Below, piece after piece: positions 23,501 through 38,500 of a stretch of 64,000 nt of DNA; the first letter of the stretch is position 1; each line of letters opens with the position of its first letter. The position numbers were made by a program, and so were the translations under genes. The notes under the pieces were generated by a model. It saw nothing but the letters and a program-made list of their open reading frames with translations. It made no database searches and had not been told where the DNA came from. This DNA is from Mesocentrotus franciscanus (taxonomy: Eukaryota > Echinodermata > Echinoidea > Camarodonta > Strongylocentrotidae). The stretch is from contig CP137672.1 in NCBI GenBank assembly GCA_037976565.1, positions 34,302,737 to 34,366,736 of the forward strand. The letters are read 5' to 3'.

Positions 23501-26500
23501 CACTCTTTCTACTTTTAAAATTGGGCTTAAAACTCACCTGATGCATAATGCATATTGTTAAATTTCAATGTTTTCTTTATACAATGCATGCCAAACAAAT
23601 AATAATCACCCTTTGCCACATTGTATATACCATGTCGATGCCATGATGAATTTACATGTAAGTTAATATTTAATATTTCTTTAATCTTAAGTATGTTTAA
23701 TTCCTAATATAAATTTAATTTTTTTGTATGCGCCTTGAGCATCTCTAGAGATGGATATGTTGCGCTTTATAAATATTGTTATTATTATTATTATTATTAC
23801 AAAAATGTTGCATTCCTCACATTTTCAAGAGCTATTTTCATTCATTCTATCGTATCCATTATCATTTTTGATCATCGATTTCTGCACACAAACCTTTAGC
23901 AGATTCCCTTCTCACAGTCCACCACAAGCAAAATAGGCTTACAGTGAATCAGAAGAGGATATTATATTAAAAAAGAACAGTATTTTCTACTTTACCTTTT
24001 GCCTTGATGCCAGTCTTCTCTTTATTGCTCTTATTCTGAAAAAAAAAAATTGTCTGTTAAGTGCAGTTCATGGTCATATTATTCTCCATTGACATCTTGC
24101 TGGCAATAATCAGACAAATAACATTAGCATATAGGGTTTCATGACACACACAAAAAGCGTAATTGAAAAAGATGCCATTGAAACAGAAATTGTTGCACTA
24201 CACAAAGCAATCAAAACAGTATAAGTAATCAAACATATTTTACAAATATTTTTGTATGGTTAAAGGTAATAAAACAATTCAGCAAAATCCCATGTGGTGT
24301 TCGTCGAAAATATTGACTAAATACCATTTTACAGTGAATTCAGTATTATTTAATTTCCTTACCTTGTCCTTTCCACTGAGTTTGAATTTCTCTTTCTCAT
24401 GACAGAGGTACTTCAACAGCACTGATGATGTTAGTTAAGGCTATACAAAATCTAGAATCAATAAAGTCCTGAAAGGGCAATCCAACCCTTTTAATAAGTT
24501 GATTTGTATGAAAGCAGAAAAAAGTAAGATAAACAGAATGGCAAAAGTTCTACATACCGGTAAATCAGACCAATAATAAGTTATGAATGTTTGAAATATG
24601 AGAGCAATAACTCTATGAGAATCTCAAATTGGCAGTTCGATCATTGGATTGTGATGTTTAATTCATACTTCCATCAAATCTGCTTCTCTGATATTTCTGC
24701 TTTCTTTTAGAGCAGTTGTCTATAAGGTTGGATTTCCCTGTAAATGTCCATACCCAATCAAACCTGCACTAAAGTTCAGAAGGGATGGGTGGAGGTTCGG
24801 GCGATTCCCTTAACCTTAATGAGGCCGGGGTATTTGAAAGGTTTCTAATACCGGGGGGCCTTTTAGGCAGTTATTTAACAGTTATTAAGTATTAAAGTCA
24901 ACATTTTTCTCAATATATATGCCGGTTTCATTTCCAATTTTCTTGAAATTTATATCAATTTAAAACTGTGGCATTTTTTTACGATGACATTAAGTGTAAT
25001 ACCCGTCACCTTTCTGTATCTTATACCACAGAGCTCAGTGAATACGCGCATGCAGAACCTTTGTTACGTGCAGTTGCCATTCATTTACAGGCAAAAAAGC
25101 TGCGGCAGTTTAATGCGGCGGTTTACGACGTCGTATCTGAACGAGACTTTGGATACAAAATCAACATACTTTTTTTTTAAATAAAATTTTTACTTTAATG
25201 ACTACTACTTGCGAAGGCTATGATACAAGTAAACCAATTAAAGAGCTATTGCAATTCCTAGTGTAAACATTGCTTTTCCCTAAAATAAAAATGTTTGCAT
25301 TTATCAGTATACTCCAACAACAAAAAATATCATTAGCATAATGCTAGTTGGTAAATATATGATTGTATGTCACATAATATAAATGTATGTCATGCTGAAA
25401 AGGATACCATCCACGTGTTTGACAGGAATATTCCAGTTCTTTGCATTGGTCAGCACATCCGTGGTACCATACATCTAAGAATACAAATTACAAAGGAGAC
25501 AGATACCATTGTTATGAAATTAATGAAAAATAGTACTTTTTGAGGCACAAATAATCTACTGCCTCTCTTTAAATTGGCAACAATTATATTTCCATTACAC
25601 TGGAAATCCTTGTTTCACCTAATCTTCCTTTCCTTTATCCCATAAAAGTACATTTATGAATGGCCTTCCATTATTCTATCTATCAAGTTTCCACACATCT
25701 CTATTTTCTACCATCCCATTACACCATTATTGAAGTGATCATAAATATGAACTCTCCGTACTTTAAGCAAATCACCACACCACAAAGAAATTCATGATTC
25801 AAAATAGCTAAAGAATCATGTTTTCTGAGTTAGAAACAATCTACTCCCATTACAGGCATGAGAGGTTTTGATTTGATTTGATTTATTTACCAACAGCAAT
25901 ACAAACATTTCATATAATGATTTTACATATACAAATCAGTTTAGAAAACGTAACAAAACAAAAAATAATGAATTTACTATTACAATACTCAACAATGTCT
26001 TACAATATACAAACTAATTGGTTGTATAAATGCTTTATATAATAATATCAGAGTACGACTAGGAACAAAATGTCGCAATCTAAATAGCACTCCAACTTTC
26101 TTTCTAATACACTGATTTACAAAACGAATATGACTATTCCAAGACAAATGTCTATCAATGTGAACCCCAACAAAAGTGGCAACATCAACCTCTTTAATTT
26201 CCTTGCCAGCGATTTTCAGTTTACCATTTATAACTATTTTTTTCCTCCTACTACTTATTAACATGAAATTAGTTTTCATTGACTTAATTGTAAGTTTGTT
26301 AGCAATGCACCACTTATGTATCTTCTGTATGTTGTTATTCACTTCATTTACATCAATTTCACCCTGGTCAGCAAGGAAAGTATAAAATAGGTTGGAATCA
26401 TCGGCAAACAGCCGAAATTGAAATAATCAGTAACATTTGGTAAATCATGTATAGATTAAAAACAGAGTTGGCCCTAATACTGATCCTTGTGGAACTCCAC

Positions 26501-29500
26501 ATCTTATCTTTTTCCCTTCTGATAACGTTTGACCACACTGAACAAACTGAAATCGGTTACTGAGATAATCCTTAACCCATTCTAGAGGTAACCCTCGAAT
26601 GCCATAATTAACTAGATAGTTTACCTAGCAAAATATTATGATTAATTGTGTTGAATGCTTTTTTTAAATCGATGAACATACCCAGAGTTACTTTTCCCTG
26701 ATCTATAGATTTCAAAGTTGAATTTATCAAGTTGATCAATGACAATTTAGTGCTATATTTCTTTCGGAATCCATATTGATGGTAATAGAATATATCATTT
26801 TTTTTCTAGAAATTGTATTAATCTGATATTTATCAGTTTTTCTAAAACTTTACCGATGACAGGTAGAACTGATATTGGTCTATAGTTACCTGGATCTTCT
26901 CTTGGCTCTTTTTTGTGTAGGGGAGTAACCTTTGTAATCTTTATTTCATCTGGAACCTTGCCAGTTTCTTATGACAAGTTAAATATATATGCCAGTGGAA
27001 GTGAAATATATGGAGCACTATCTTTAATTAATTGCACTGGAATGTTATCGTGACCACAAGCCTTTTTGGTATCAAGTAGCAAAACTTGATTCCTCACTTC
27101 AACTGCAGTTATTGGTTTCCAAAATAAAGATTGCTCTATATTCTGCCCCAAAAAAAAAAAAAAAAAAAAATCACCATATGCTATATCTGTATTCGGCAAT
27201 TCATCTGCTAAATTCAGTCCAATATTTACAAAAAAGTCATTAAATTCATTTGCAATTTCAGATTGAGATGTAATTTGCATATTTTCTCCATGAACCTGCT
27301 TAATAAGTCTGTCCACTTCAGCGCTTCTCAGTGATCTGTTTTTTCCAGCTAACAATTCATTGATAATGGCCCATGTTTTATTTGTGTCCTTCATATTATT
27401 TCGTAACAAATCGCAATAGTAATTTCCTTTTTGCATTTCTTAAAAGAGTTAGAGTGGTCAGTACATTTCTGTACTTTTTGTACTTATCAACAAGATCCTG
27501 TCGATGATTTGATTTAATAACTTTTGAATACATTGTATATTTTACAAGAATAGATTTTCATGGTTTTTTGGCAGCTTTCTTCTTTCCTAACTGCTAAGTA
27601 ACCAATGGTGCATGTTTATTACAAAGGTTAGAGAAAGAACTACAAAAATTGAGATAAGCTGTGTTGACATCTTTTGAATTGTTCTTGAAGATTGCAAAAA
27701 CTGTGAAATGATCGGACACATCAGATTGTATTAATATACCTGAATGAATTTCAGATATATTGATATTTGAATATATATGATCTAGTAAAGTAGCGGATTC
27801 CTTTGTTACCCTTGTTGGTGATTGAATAAATTGATCCAAGCCTTTGCATTGTAATGATGTCAGAAACTCTTCTACTGTGTCTTCTTCACTCAAAGAATTG
27901 ATATTGAAGTCACCCAAAAGTACACATTTATGTTTATCTACTCTTATTTCTTCTAACACACTCAATAAATCATCTTGGAATTCTGTTATATTTGTATTAG
28001 GTTTTCTATAGATTATCCCAACTGTAACTTTTACATTATCTGTAATATCAATATGCAACCAAAGGGATTCTGCATGAGTAACGCGATATTCAAGACGCAT
28101 GTACTTTAAAGATGTATTAATATATGCTCCAACTCCTCCCCCTCTTGAGTCACCGGGGCGGCAATTTACTTCTAACGAATATCCTTCCAAACTGAATATT
28201 GATTTGTTGGTTACATTCCATACCTCAGACATACCAATAATATCAGACTTTGTACAAATGGAATCTTCAAACAATAATTTGAACTATTCAAAAATTTTAG
28301 ACAAAGAGCGGACATTAATGTGAGATAACTTTAGTGAGTTTAATTGACTTATCAAATTTAAGAGCAGTATCAAATGAATTAGGAGTCAATTTATGAGAGT
28401 AATGCGTATCGTTCATTTTAAGGATGCTTAAAACTGTGCCCACATGGGGTGGTTACAAATGCTTTATTCCATGAAATGCAGTTTGAAGTCCTTGTAATTA
28501 ATATCGTTGAAGCCGATTTTCAAACAGCCAGAGGTCATCTGGTGAAGCAATGGTGACGTATTCATCATTTTTTTTCTTGCATACTATATTTCCGTTCTTC
28601 GTAGAAACATGTTTCACAGACAAATACCTTTTTGCTGCCCTCAGGACTGCATATCGCATCGGAGTAAGGTCCTCATTGATGTAGAATCCCTCACATCCAT
28701 CTTTTCCTTTCAGTGTGGAGCGGGCATCGTAAAAACGATCTCGCTGCCTCCTGTTGCTCAGGTGAACAAAAGTTTGACCAGTTTTGTCTGCGGATCTCTT
28801 CCCAAGGCGATGGCAAGATGAAATGTCGACCTCTTTCAGATCTACCCCTGCCTGCATTGCCACTTCGCATACTTTGTTTGCAAGCTGCTCCTCAGATTCT
28901 TCCTCTCTTCCCTCCTCTACAATGCCTGTTATCCTTAGGTTATCCCTCCTGCTTATTTGTTCAAGGTGGTCAGTCTTGTACTGCAGACGGAGGAGATGGG
29001 GATTGACCTCCTCTTTCACTGCAGTGAGACATATATCTTTTACCGCCTTGATGATGGCTGGTACAGCTGCCTCCACCGTGGCCCTAACTACTCTCTCCAC
29101 AATATCTCCCATCCTCTCCTTTTCACCTGTTTGCAAATTTTGCAAGTGTTCACTGATATCAAAATTGATGAACATCCCCTTTTCTGTGACATGGGCCGCA
29201 GCCGCCATTCCTTGTTGGGCAGCGACCTTGCGGTCAGTGTCCATATCAGCAGCAAATGGGCGTCTGGGGGATGCTTGCTGTTTTGTTGGACTTTCTGTAT
29301 TCTCTATTCCTAATGAGGGGAGATATTTTCCTGCCTTGCTGGCTTTGCTTAAACGCTTGCTCCGTGTCATGATCATGAGTAGACTTACAGTGTACTTGCA
29401 CAAGAGAAATCAGTTAATTTTATCAAAATGACTCACCCAAAATTACTTCTGAATGTTCCAGATTGATCAATTGCGAATACCTCATAAGATGATATTAATT

Positions 29501-32500
29501 GTTACCCAAGATTGATTCCCTCTGTCCTGTCCGAATATCAGAGCACATTGGGAGAGCTGCCTACATCATTCGCATTATATAACAGGTATTGTCGCATTTC
29601 ATTGTGACATGAAAACAAAATGATATAAAACTTTTAACTGCTCTGTGAAGAAATCAAAACAAGATTTAACTTAAATGAATGATTCTCACCTGAGATTTTG
29701 TTGCTTTTTGAACAATGGCTTTTCCCCTGGTAACCTATTGAGAAATGAAAAGCACAGGAACAAATGAACGAAAATTGTAAGTTGGGATCACACTTCATAT
29801 CCTCTGACATTAAAAAAAAGAAGAAGATGATGAATGTAAATATGTAGTGGCACATAAAAACGTACAGATGCCATACTATGTAACTGATATGAAGATAAGA
29901 AAGAGTACAAAATTAGAAATTATTATTATATACTTACTATTCTTGAATCCTTAGTAACGCTGCTTGGAGAATCAGCAGCACCAGGTGTACTTCTATGTAG
30001 AGACAAAAAGGAAGAAAGAATACAGTAACATAAACATAAAAAGAACAAGTCAACGCAAAGCGTAGCATCCCCTTGCAAGGTACAAATGGCCTATATATAT
30101 ACGTCAGAACAATTTACCTCCATTAGACTATATTATTATATTACTAGGCAAGGAAGTTAACCACATTTTTACATATATAAGTAGGTATTTTTGCATATTT
30201 AATGAGCTATGACCTTTCACCTTTGACCTACATACTCCGGAATCAAACTTAGGCTGTGTTTTGATACCATGTACCTTCATATCAAATTTCATTAAAATCC
30301 GTCAAACGTTACTAAAGTTATCGAACAGAAACCAGATTCGCATATTTAATGAGCTATGACCTTTGACCTACATATTCAGAAATTGAACTTAGGCTGTGTT
30401 TTGATACCATGTACATTCATATTAAAAATCATTAAAATCCGTCAAACGTTACTAAAGTTATCGAACAGAAACCAGATTCGCATATTTAATGAGCTATGAC
30501 CTTTCACCTACATATTCGGAAATTGAACTTAGGCTGTGTTTTGATACCATGTACCTTCATATCAAATTTCATTAAAATCCGTCAAATGTTACTAAAGTTA
30601 TCGAATAGAAACCAGATTTGCATATTTAATGAGCTATGAGCTTTGACCTACATATTTGGAAATTGAACTTAGGCTGTGTTTTGATACCATGTACCTTCAT
30701 ATCAAATTTCATTAAAAGCCGTCAAACATTACTAAAGTTATCAATCGGAAACCAGATGTGCATATTTAATGAGTTATGACCTTTGACCTACATATTCGGA
30801 AATTGAACTTAGGCTGTGTTTTGATACCATGTACCTTCATATCAAATTTCATTAAAAGCTGTCAAACATTACTAAAGTTATCGATCGGAAACCAGATGTG
30901 TATTTTTTCGCATATTTAATGAGCTATGGCCTTTGTCTGACCTTTGACCTACATACTCCGAAATCAAACTTGGCCTGTATTTTGATACCATGTACCCTCA
31001 TATCAAATTTCATTAAAATCTGTCAAACATTACTGAAGTTATCGATTGGAAACCAAATTTGTTACGAACGGAAGGACGGAAGGAAGGAAGAAAGGAAGGA
31101 AAGAAGGACGGACGGACGGCAGCGTTACTATATCCCCTCCGACTTAGTCGGCGAGGGGATAATTAAACCATAGATAAGCATGCTTTGAAATAAAACTTAA
31201 ATCTATCACTTCAATCCCTTTCCAAGCCTTGAAGTCCTTGTAATAGTTCCTCTATAACTGATGCAACACTAAAATACTAAATGTGCATTTAGAAGATATG
31301 GACTAAGAGCATACCCCAAAATACATCAATAGTGATGGCATCTTCAAGATCATATTTGGTTTTCTTTTGACTTTACTTTATCATTATTGCATGATAAGCT
31401 AGACACCTAGTGCCTAGTTTGACACTATTTATCAGAAAGTAGTACTTTTAAACACTATTGAGCTCTCCTCTACTACTAAGTGATCTTCATAAATGAACTT
31501 TCAAGAAGCAAATTTTATATTCAAATTTGGCTTTATTGTAATATGGCTGCCAGATACATGTATTGTATCATCTTGCTACAAGCTTTGCAATGCCATTTTT
31601 TCCTCATAGACGCATTAACAGTTATTTTAGCAGAAACACAGCATGTACCATGTAGGTATTTGAGCAGAATCTGCTGCATAGCAATGAAAGTGTTAACCCT
31701 TACTCTCTGCCCTGATGAAATGGACTTGGGGTTGATACAGCTGGGCTGGTACCAGATGGCACACCCTTGGATATCTTCTCTACATCCTTTGCTTCTATCC
31801 TGTCTGATATCACACATGCTACCTCCTTTGATAAAAACTGCTCCAACACCTATGGATTGGAAGAAGGGAAGAAAGATCACATTGAAATTGCAATTGACAA
31901 TTTTTGGCATATGAAATTTCAATAATAACTAATTTTCTTTCTTATACTTACATGTATCTTCATAGCTTTAGATTTGTTGCACTGTAAACCATTTAAAATG
32001 ACTTTAATGATGTATATCTTTCCTTCTTTAATTAAAGTACAAGAACATATACAGAGCAAATCTTCATAGCTTGCAAAGGAAACACAAGATAACACAGTTC
32101 AAGCATTTCCCCTCTTACGAGGGGTTACTGACTTTTGCGCCATGATGCCACTCCCTCCCTCCACTTTTTCTTGTCTCATGCAAGCATCCTCCTCATTCAG
32201 ATCAACCTTATACTGCTTTCTTTGTTCACCATATCTTTCCATGAAATGTTTAGTCTTCAGATCCCTAGTCTACCATGCACTTCCAGATCCCACGCTCTTT
32301 TCACAGGTTCATCATCTTTCCTTCTGAACACATGACCCATCCATCTCAATCCAATTCCCTTCACCACTTCCAACACAGTTTCTTCCAAACCCAACCTTTC
32401 CATGACCTTACTCGTGTTCTTTCTATCTGACAGTCTCACACCACACATCGTCCGTACCATGGATCTTTCTATTCTCCTCAAGATACTTCTTATACTACTG

Positions 32501-35500
32501 TCTTCACATTCCAAGTTTCAGAAGCTCATACCATTGCTGTTCTAACACAAGCCTTACAGATCTTGCCTTTTATTCTCATTGTAAACCTTCTCCCAGCTAG
32601 GATCAAGGCCAGCTCATTAAACTTCATCCACCAGGATTAAATTTCTGCCAGTATAGTAAAACATGTGCTTAATTACATGTACATCCTTCCACCCTAAATT
32701 CACAATCTCCATTCATCTATTAAAAAAAAAAATATGTGTTGGATAAGCTCCCATTCACAAAACAGCGCATTCAATTCATTAATAATCACTGGTGGAATAA
32801 GCACATTGAGCTCCCACGACCCCTCTGGCATGCACTAAGAGTGTGCACCAATTCTAAAAGTGAATGGAGAAGGGTGTGTGTCACCCTCTAAACAGCAGAT
32901 TGTTTAAAACTACTAACATGTGACAAGTAGAAAGGAGCTTTGATGTACTCACCCCTCCCAATTCTTCTACATCTGCCTTGAGTTTGGAGAACTGATGTTT
33001 GTGTCTTGGTTCCGTTAGCTCCAAGTAAAAGTTTTTCCCTTCCAGAGGCTTCTTTGCTGGACAGTCTAGTTTCCTCCCTCGATGACTTGGTTCACCTAGA
33101 GGTTAAGAAATAATCATGCATCATGAACATTATTGTGTAAAGAAACCATTTTCTTTTTTTAAATTGTTGAATGAATCACTTATGTAATTCTTACATTAAT
33201 GATAATCTCAAGATCTGAGAATGACTGAAAATTAATTTTCACTGTAGGAAACCAAACTAGCACTGAATTACCAATACCATCAGCAGAAAATCTAGGGAAA
33301 ACCTCTTTTCATAAATGGATCACATTCTAACATTAGTATATTTATTGATATAGTCAGACAAAAACAAAAATGCAACACATACACAACACATCCATACTGT
33401 TCAGGCCTTCTGAATCGTTTCTTCCAATTCTTACGATGATACCAGATTACCATGTAGGCCTCCATTTAAAAAAAAAGGGTCAAATGGTGTCTAAGAAACC
33501 AATAAAAAAAAATTATAAAATATTTTCAGTCTTATAAGATTGATATACTTGCGTACTCATGAAATAGCTTTTAACAGATACAAGTAACTGTACATACAAT
33601 AACATATTTGTATATGTGAATAAATCAGAATCAGAATTTCAAATAAACAAGCTGCTACTCTTCATGGTACATACATACTGTATGATACAGTGAATACAGC
33701 TTAATATAACATCAGAAATAAATAATCATAGTTTGAAATTATAGAACATAATAAAGTTAACTCACAAAGTCCATGTGTTTACCAAAATTTCAGAAAATAT
33801 GTATGGGCACATGACCTATAGAATAAGTTTTCAAAAGCATTACTTTTAGAATATAGTTTGTTTAATATATGTTATGGACTTGTTGAAGTAAACCAATTTA
33901 CCAATTGTATACATACTTTTTTAATTAAAGTTTCTCTTGACAACTAAAAAGCTTGTCAGAAGCTTGTCCTAACATAGCAACAACTAATGTTTACAAGTGG
34001 TTTCAATGCCATAATACATAGCAGGTGAATGAGTGGCTAGTAACCAGAGGCTCGGAAGGAAAACATGCAGAAATGGAAATACATTGCTACAGAGACCTGT
34101 TTGGTTGATTCATAATCATAATATCCAAAATTCAGTTTAAAAACTATATGGGGGTGAAAAACTGGAAATAACAAATATTTACATGATGTATTTTAACCAG
34201 GGGCGGCGATTTCTTTTCATGACCGGGGGAATGCGAGGGACGAGGAGCAGTGGCGTAATGAGCAAAAACATTTTTTTTTGGGGGACAAAAAATCCGCATC
34301 ACCATCACTCATGTTACAAGCAGGCCCCGCAGAACGTTTTCAAAGTGGGAGAGGGGAGGGGGGCTAAAGTATTTTTGATCAGGTAGAGCAAAGTGAGCGA
34401 GGCAAGTGGATCGTAAATTGGCGTGGGGTCCAGGGGCAAAGCCCCGGCAGGGGTCAAGCGGCGGAGCCCCATGAAGCTCAGGGGTTGTAAGCATTTAATA
34501 ACGGTCAGATGGACGATCCCCCCCCTAAAAAAAATTGAGGGGGGACATGTTATAGTGTAAATGTATTTAAACATAGGTATAAGAAATTTCTTTTGGGTAA
34601 ATTGCAATAATCATTTGAATTCAAGACATATTTTATTTGTTTGTTTGTATGTATGTTTGTTGTTTTGATTTGTGTCTTGTATAATGTTCAGTGACAAATG
34701 TATTTCATACTTTTTATCATAAAAAATGGGTCAACCTTTATAATATAAGGATTATTTTTATTTCAGGTTGCAGCCTATTCAGTTTATTTTTATGTCCTTG
34801 TCCAATATGTTTTTAATGTGTACTTTATGTAATATATCTGATTGTTACCTGTAATTTTTTTTAACTGAATGAAAAAAAATAGAATTGAAGTGAATTGAAT
34901 TAAATTGTATACATGTATGTTTCTACTACACCCTTATTCTATTTCACTATGTGACACATTGCCATCTTAATTGTTCTTGCATGTTAAAGTAGGTATATAC
35001 GTATTCCAAACAGGCCTTCATGGATGACCACTTCGATTAAACCATTTAATGATTTTCTCACATAAACGTGTTAAAAGCGCGTTCAAATTTGCATGTAAAT
35101 GCATTCAAATCAGCACCTGCACCGCCCTGATGAACGTCAAGGTATTCAAATTCATGAATAGGCAAGCATTTATAGCATTTGGGCAGTCTTTTTTTTTACA
35201 GTTTATGTTCTTTGCAATCTGCATCTGTTTGAATAAATTATGCAAACTTTATGTACCTTGAAATGGGACCTTTGCCTTATATTGAAATATCTCATTCCTC
35301 TGACAAACCGTCATCGAAGCAAGAGCTCGTATAACTCCACTTTCATATGCATAAGTTCATTCCAGCTGGCGCGAAATTGAATGACAACTTCGCTTCAATA
35401 AATTGAATGGATTTTTCTCTAAATTGAATGAAATAAAATTTAAAAGGAATGATATAAAACGAAATTGAATGCAGAAAATGAACCATGAGAGCAGAGAGTT

Positions 35501-38500
35501 GACAAAAATGATTCGAACTTGAATGCCTATTTATGAATTCGAATGCAACTCTGATGAAATTGGGTGGAAAAACTTATATTTACCAAAACCCTGTGATGGT
35601 AGGTTTACTATTGCAAAAACATATTTTGGCTACATGCAAGTTCAAATCATTTTGTTTTGAAGAAATAAACGAAAGTTAAAATAGAAATTAAATATATTGG
35701 GACTCCCCATAAACTTCAAAAGTTCACACAGTCGGGATGTTGGTAAATATAACCGCGACAATAAGCCTTTTCTAATTACACAATTTGGGCTCGCGTGACG
35801 TCACATGTCGCGAGGTCATTTACCCCCAAAATCAGTGAATTGAAGCTCCATCGCTGGCATGAGCTGTATAATGTATATGTGTACGCGCGATATAGCTTTA
35901 TTTACCTTTGGTTTGTCATCCTGTATCTCTTAGTTTCGGATCTCCATTTGTTGTTTTTATCAATAGTTTTTATTGTGTTTTGACTACTTTTGACCATAGT
36001 ATATTCAATAATGGAAGAAGAGGACAGAGAACTGTCTATCGACGACATCAAGTTGTGGACGGTAAATGCACTGAAAGACTTTCTTAGGAAAAGGAACTTA
36101 AAAGTGAGTGGATGGAAGGAATAGCTCGTAAAGCTTGTGTTTGCTGCGAAAAAGGATGCCGGAGCTTTCGGCGCCAGGCACCTCAGCAGCAGCGGCAGAC
36201 CTGCAAAAGAAAGAGCACTATGGATACCTCCTTAATTAAATTAAGACTCCAATAGGAAATTTGCCAGATCCCGAAGAGTTACAAGACTCACTTTTGATGA
36301 AGATTGAAGATGATCCTTTGACTGTGGAAGGTCCTGTATCCCCGGATGGTACTGATGCCCTGGAAGTTCCTGTGTCTCTAGATGGTACTGATGCCCCGGA
36401 TGGTCCTACTGCACTTGATGACCCTGCATCTCCAGATGGTCTTGGTGCCTTGGATGGTCCTGTGTCCCAAGATGGTCCTGCTGCATTGGATGGTTCTGCT
36501 GCCCTGGATGGTCCTGCAGCTCCACATGGTATTGATGCCCTAGATGGTCCTGCTGCATTGGATAGTCCTGCAGCCCCAGATGGTTCTGCTGTCCCGGATG
36601 GTTCTGCTGCCTTATCGAGGGAGCGAAAATAAAAAATAAAGAGTTTTTCTATTCCAACTAAAATAAGAAAATTACAAAGTCTATAGAATTAAACATAAGG
36701 TCACAATTCTTACCAGAGAATATTGAATATACATAATACAATATTATACATCATTATAATCGACTTTTGCTGGTTGTCCGTACGGGAATTAACACAATAT
36801 ACAATTGGTCTCTCCCGCGCAATCAAAACCCCTCGGATTAAGGACTTTCGCATTCCGCTATGGGGAACACAGAAAACTAATGATTCTGATTGACTGCAGT
36901 ACTTTCTATTGGTCATTTCATTTTTCAATTAGTGTGCTTGTCTCCATTGTAAGCTATCGAACTTGTTGATGAAATATAAATCATGCTAAAGGAGAACGAA
37001 TAATGATCGTGTGACATGGAATGATGATTATGTGCAGGCATTATGGTCATCCTAAGAATATTTTGATAATATCAAATCAACCACGTATTCTTGAATGTCA
37101 GATATTTGTTTGCAATTTACAGGGATATGCCCGTCACTTTTCAAGGCTCTACCTTCGGAAACTGAACCATACACCGCGAAGAGCGACGGATGCAGCCATT
37201 GCCCTGCCCCCACTCTGGAGTCGGAGGGACCGCCTTCATGTTCCAAAATCTCTGGTATTAGGGGTACTTTTCATGCAACAAAGTCTGGCCCGTATTGACT
37301 TATACACAACAGAGATAGGGGGTGCTTTAAAAAATCTGGCGTATATTGACTTTACACACCAGAGATAGGGGGTGCTTTCAAAGGGAGGGAACATGCATAC
37401 GCGTAACCTAAATAACACTGAGGGGCTGGGAGTCATTGCTCGCGCTCGAGCGCTCTTGCTAAAAAAAAATAATGATTATGGAAGTATTTGGGTCAAAAAT
37501 AGGGCAAGAACTACTCTGTGATTCTTGGCCTTGGCGTACAAGCCGGGGGAGGGAGTAGCCCCCCCCCTCGACATTAATCGAGCAAAAAGTCACAATTTGG
37601 GGCCGAAAGGTTAATAAAAGTTAAAGAAAGGAGAAAATAAAGCAGCATTGAAATCATGATTGCAGAGAATCCTTTGTTATTCTTTTTCGATAAGCCTAAT
37701 ATACAACCATTACCAATATATAACCTGTAACATGATTTTGTTTTGATATTTTTTACCTCTGACATTTTTACCTCTGACATTTTTTCCTCTTGACATTTTT
37801 ACCTCTGACATTTTTACCTGGCACTGTCGGGGACAGGGTGGTGGGGCGAGATTTCTCCCAAGGGGGACAAATCCGACAAATTACGATAGGATTATATGTG
37901 TGTTATGTTTTACTTTATTTTTCGTCACCACAGGAGCGGGGCAAATATATTAGCTAGGTTATGGGGATGTCTATATAACTATCAAACATAAAAGGTAAAA
38001 TATACTTTTAAAAAAGACACAATACAGGGTACGCCACCGTTCGCATAACGCCTAACAGTCACAAAATGGTATCTTATGCGGCTTAAAATCTTGAAAATCT
38101 AACTTCCTTACTTATATGGAAAATATATCGTGCAATATTGTGTATTTACGAAAAAAATTGAATATGGTATATAACTTAAGTCCCTATACAACCCCCTCTG
38201 CATCGATTCCTTCCTTTGCCGAGGGTTAGGGACATGATAAATCGATCAGCCCTTTGATGGCAAAGCTGCTCCCTCCACACACAGGCTACGCCATCTATGA
38301 ACTACTTTGACAAAAATTGTCGGTAATATGTACTTGTACTGAGGGAATACAGCAGCGTAGTCGGACTGATGGGGGGGGGGGACGGGGCTGGTGATGGGTC
38401 GCGTACATTATTTGGGCACACCTTTTTTCTATATTTGTTCAGAAATGTATGTTTTTAATAAATGTTTTCGACAAATATTTGGGGCCATGTGTCGTCCCCG

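Larger units (their letters stand above)
25868..29430 (-). mobile_element. Near-complete jockey-superfamily (CR1/L2/Rex-like) LINE
   Basis: The order on the minus strand is ORF1 (29370-28498), endonuclease (about 28340-27594), reverse transcriptase (about 27436-25989) and a 3' tail of AAATC units at about 25870-25886. The 5' end is uncertain (29430-29620). It lies in the intron between fusion-gene exons 29690-29734 and 25408-25474, in the same orientation as the host gene. A poly-T run within the RT frame (27150-27169 on +) and several frame breaks suggest it no longer jumps. Confidence 0.85.

Noticed and set aside
22217..23561. Treating the reverse transcriptase frames as a host gene
   Set aside because: Motif order, frame breaks and the (ATT)n tail identify a dead CR1/L2-group LINE.
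37021..37368. 115-codon plus frame with basic residues
   Set aside because: It includes a short tandem duplication and matches no recognisable family; no exon-like boundaries.
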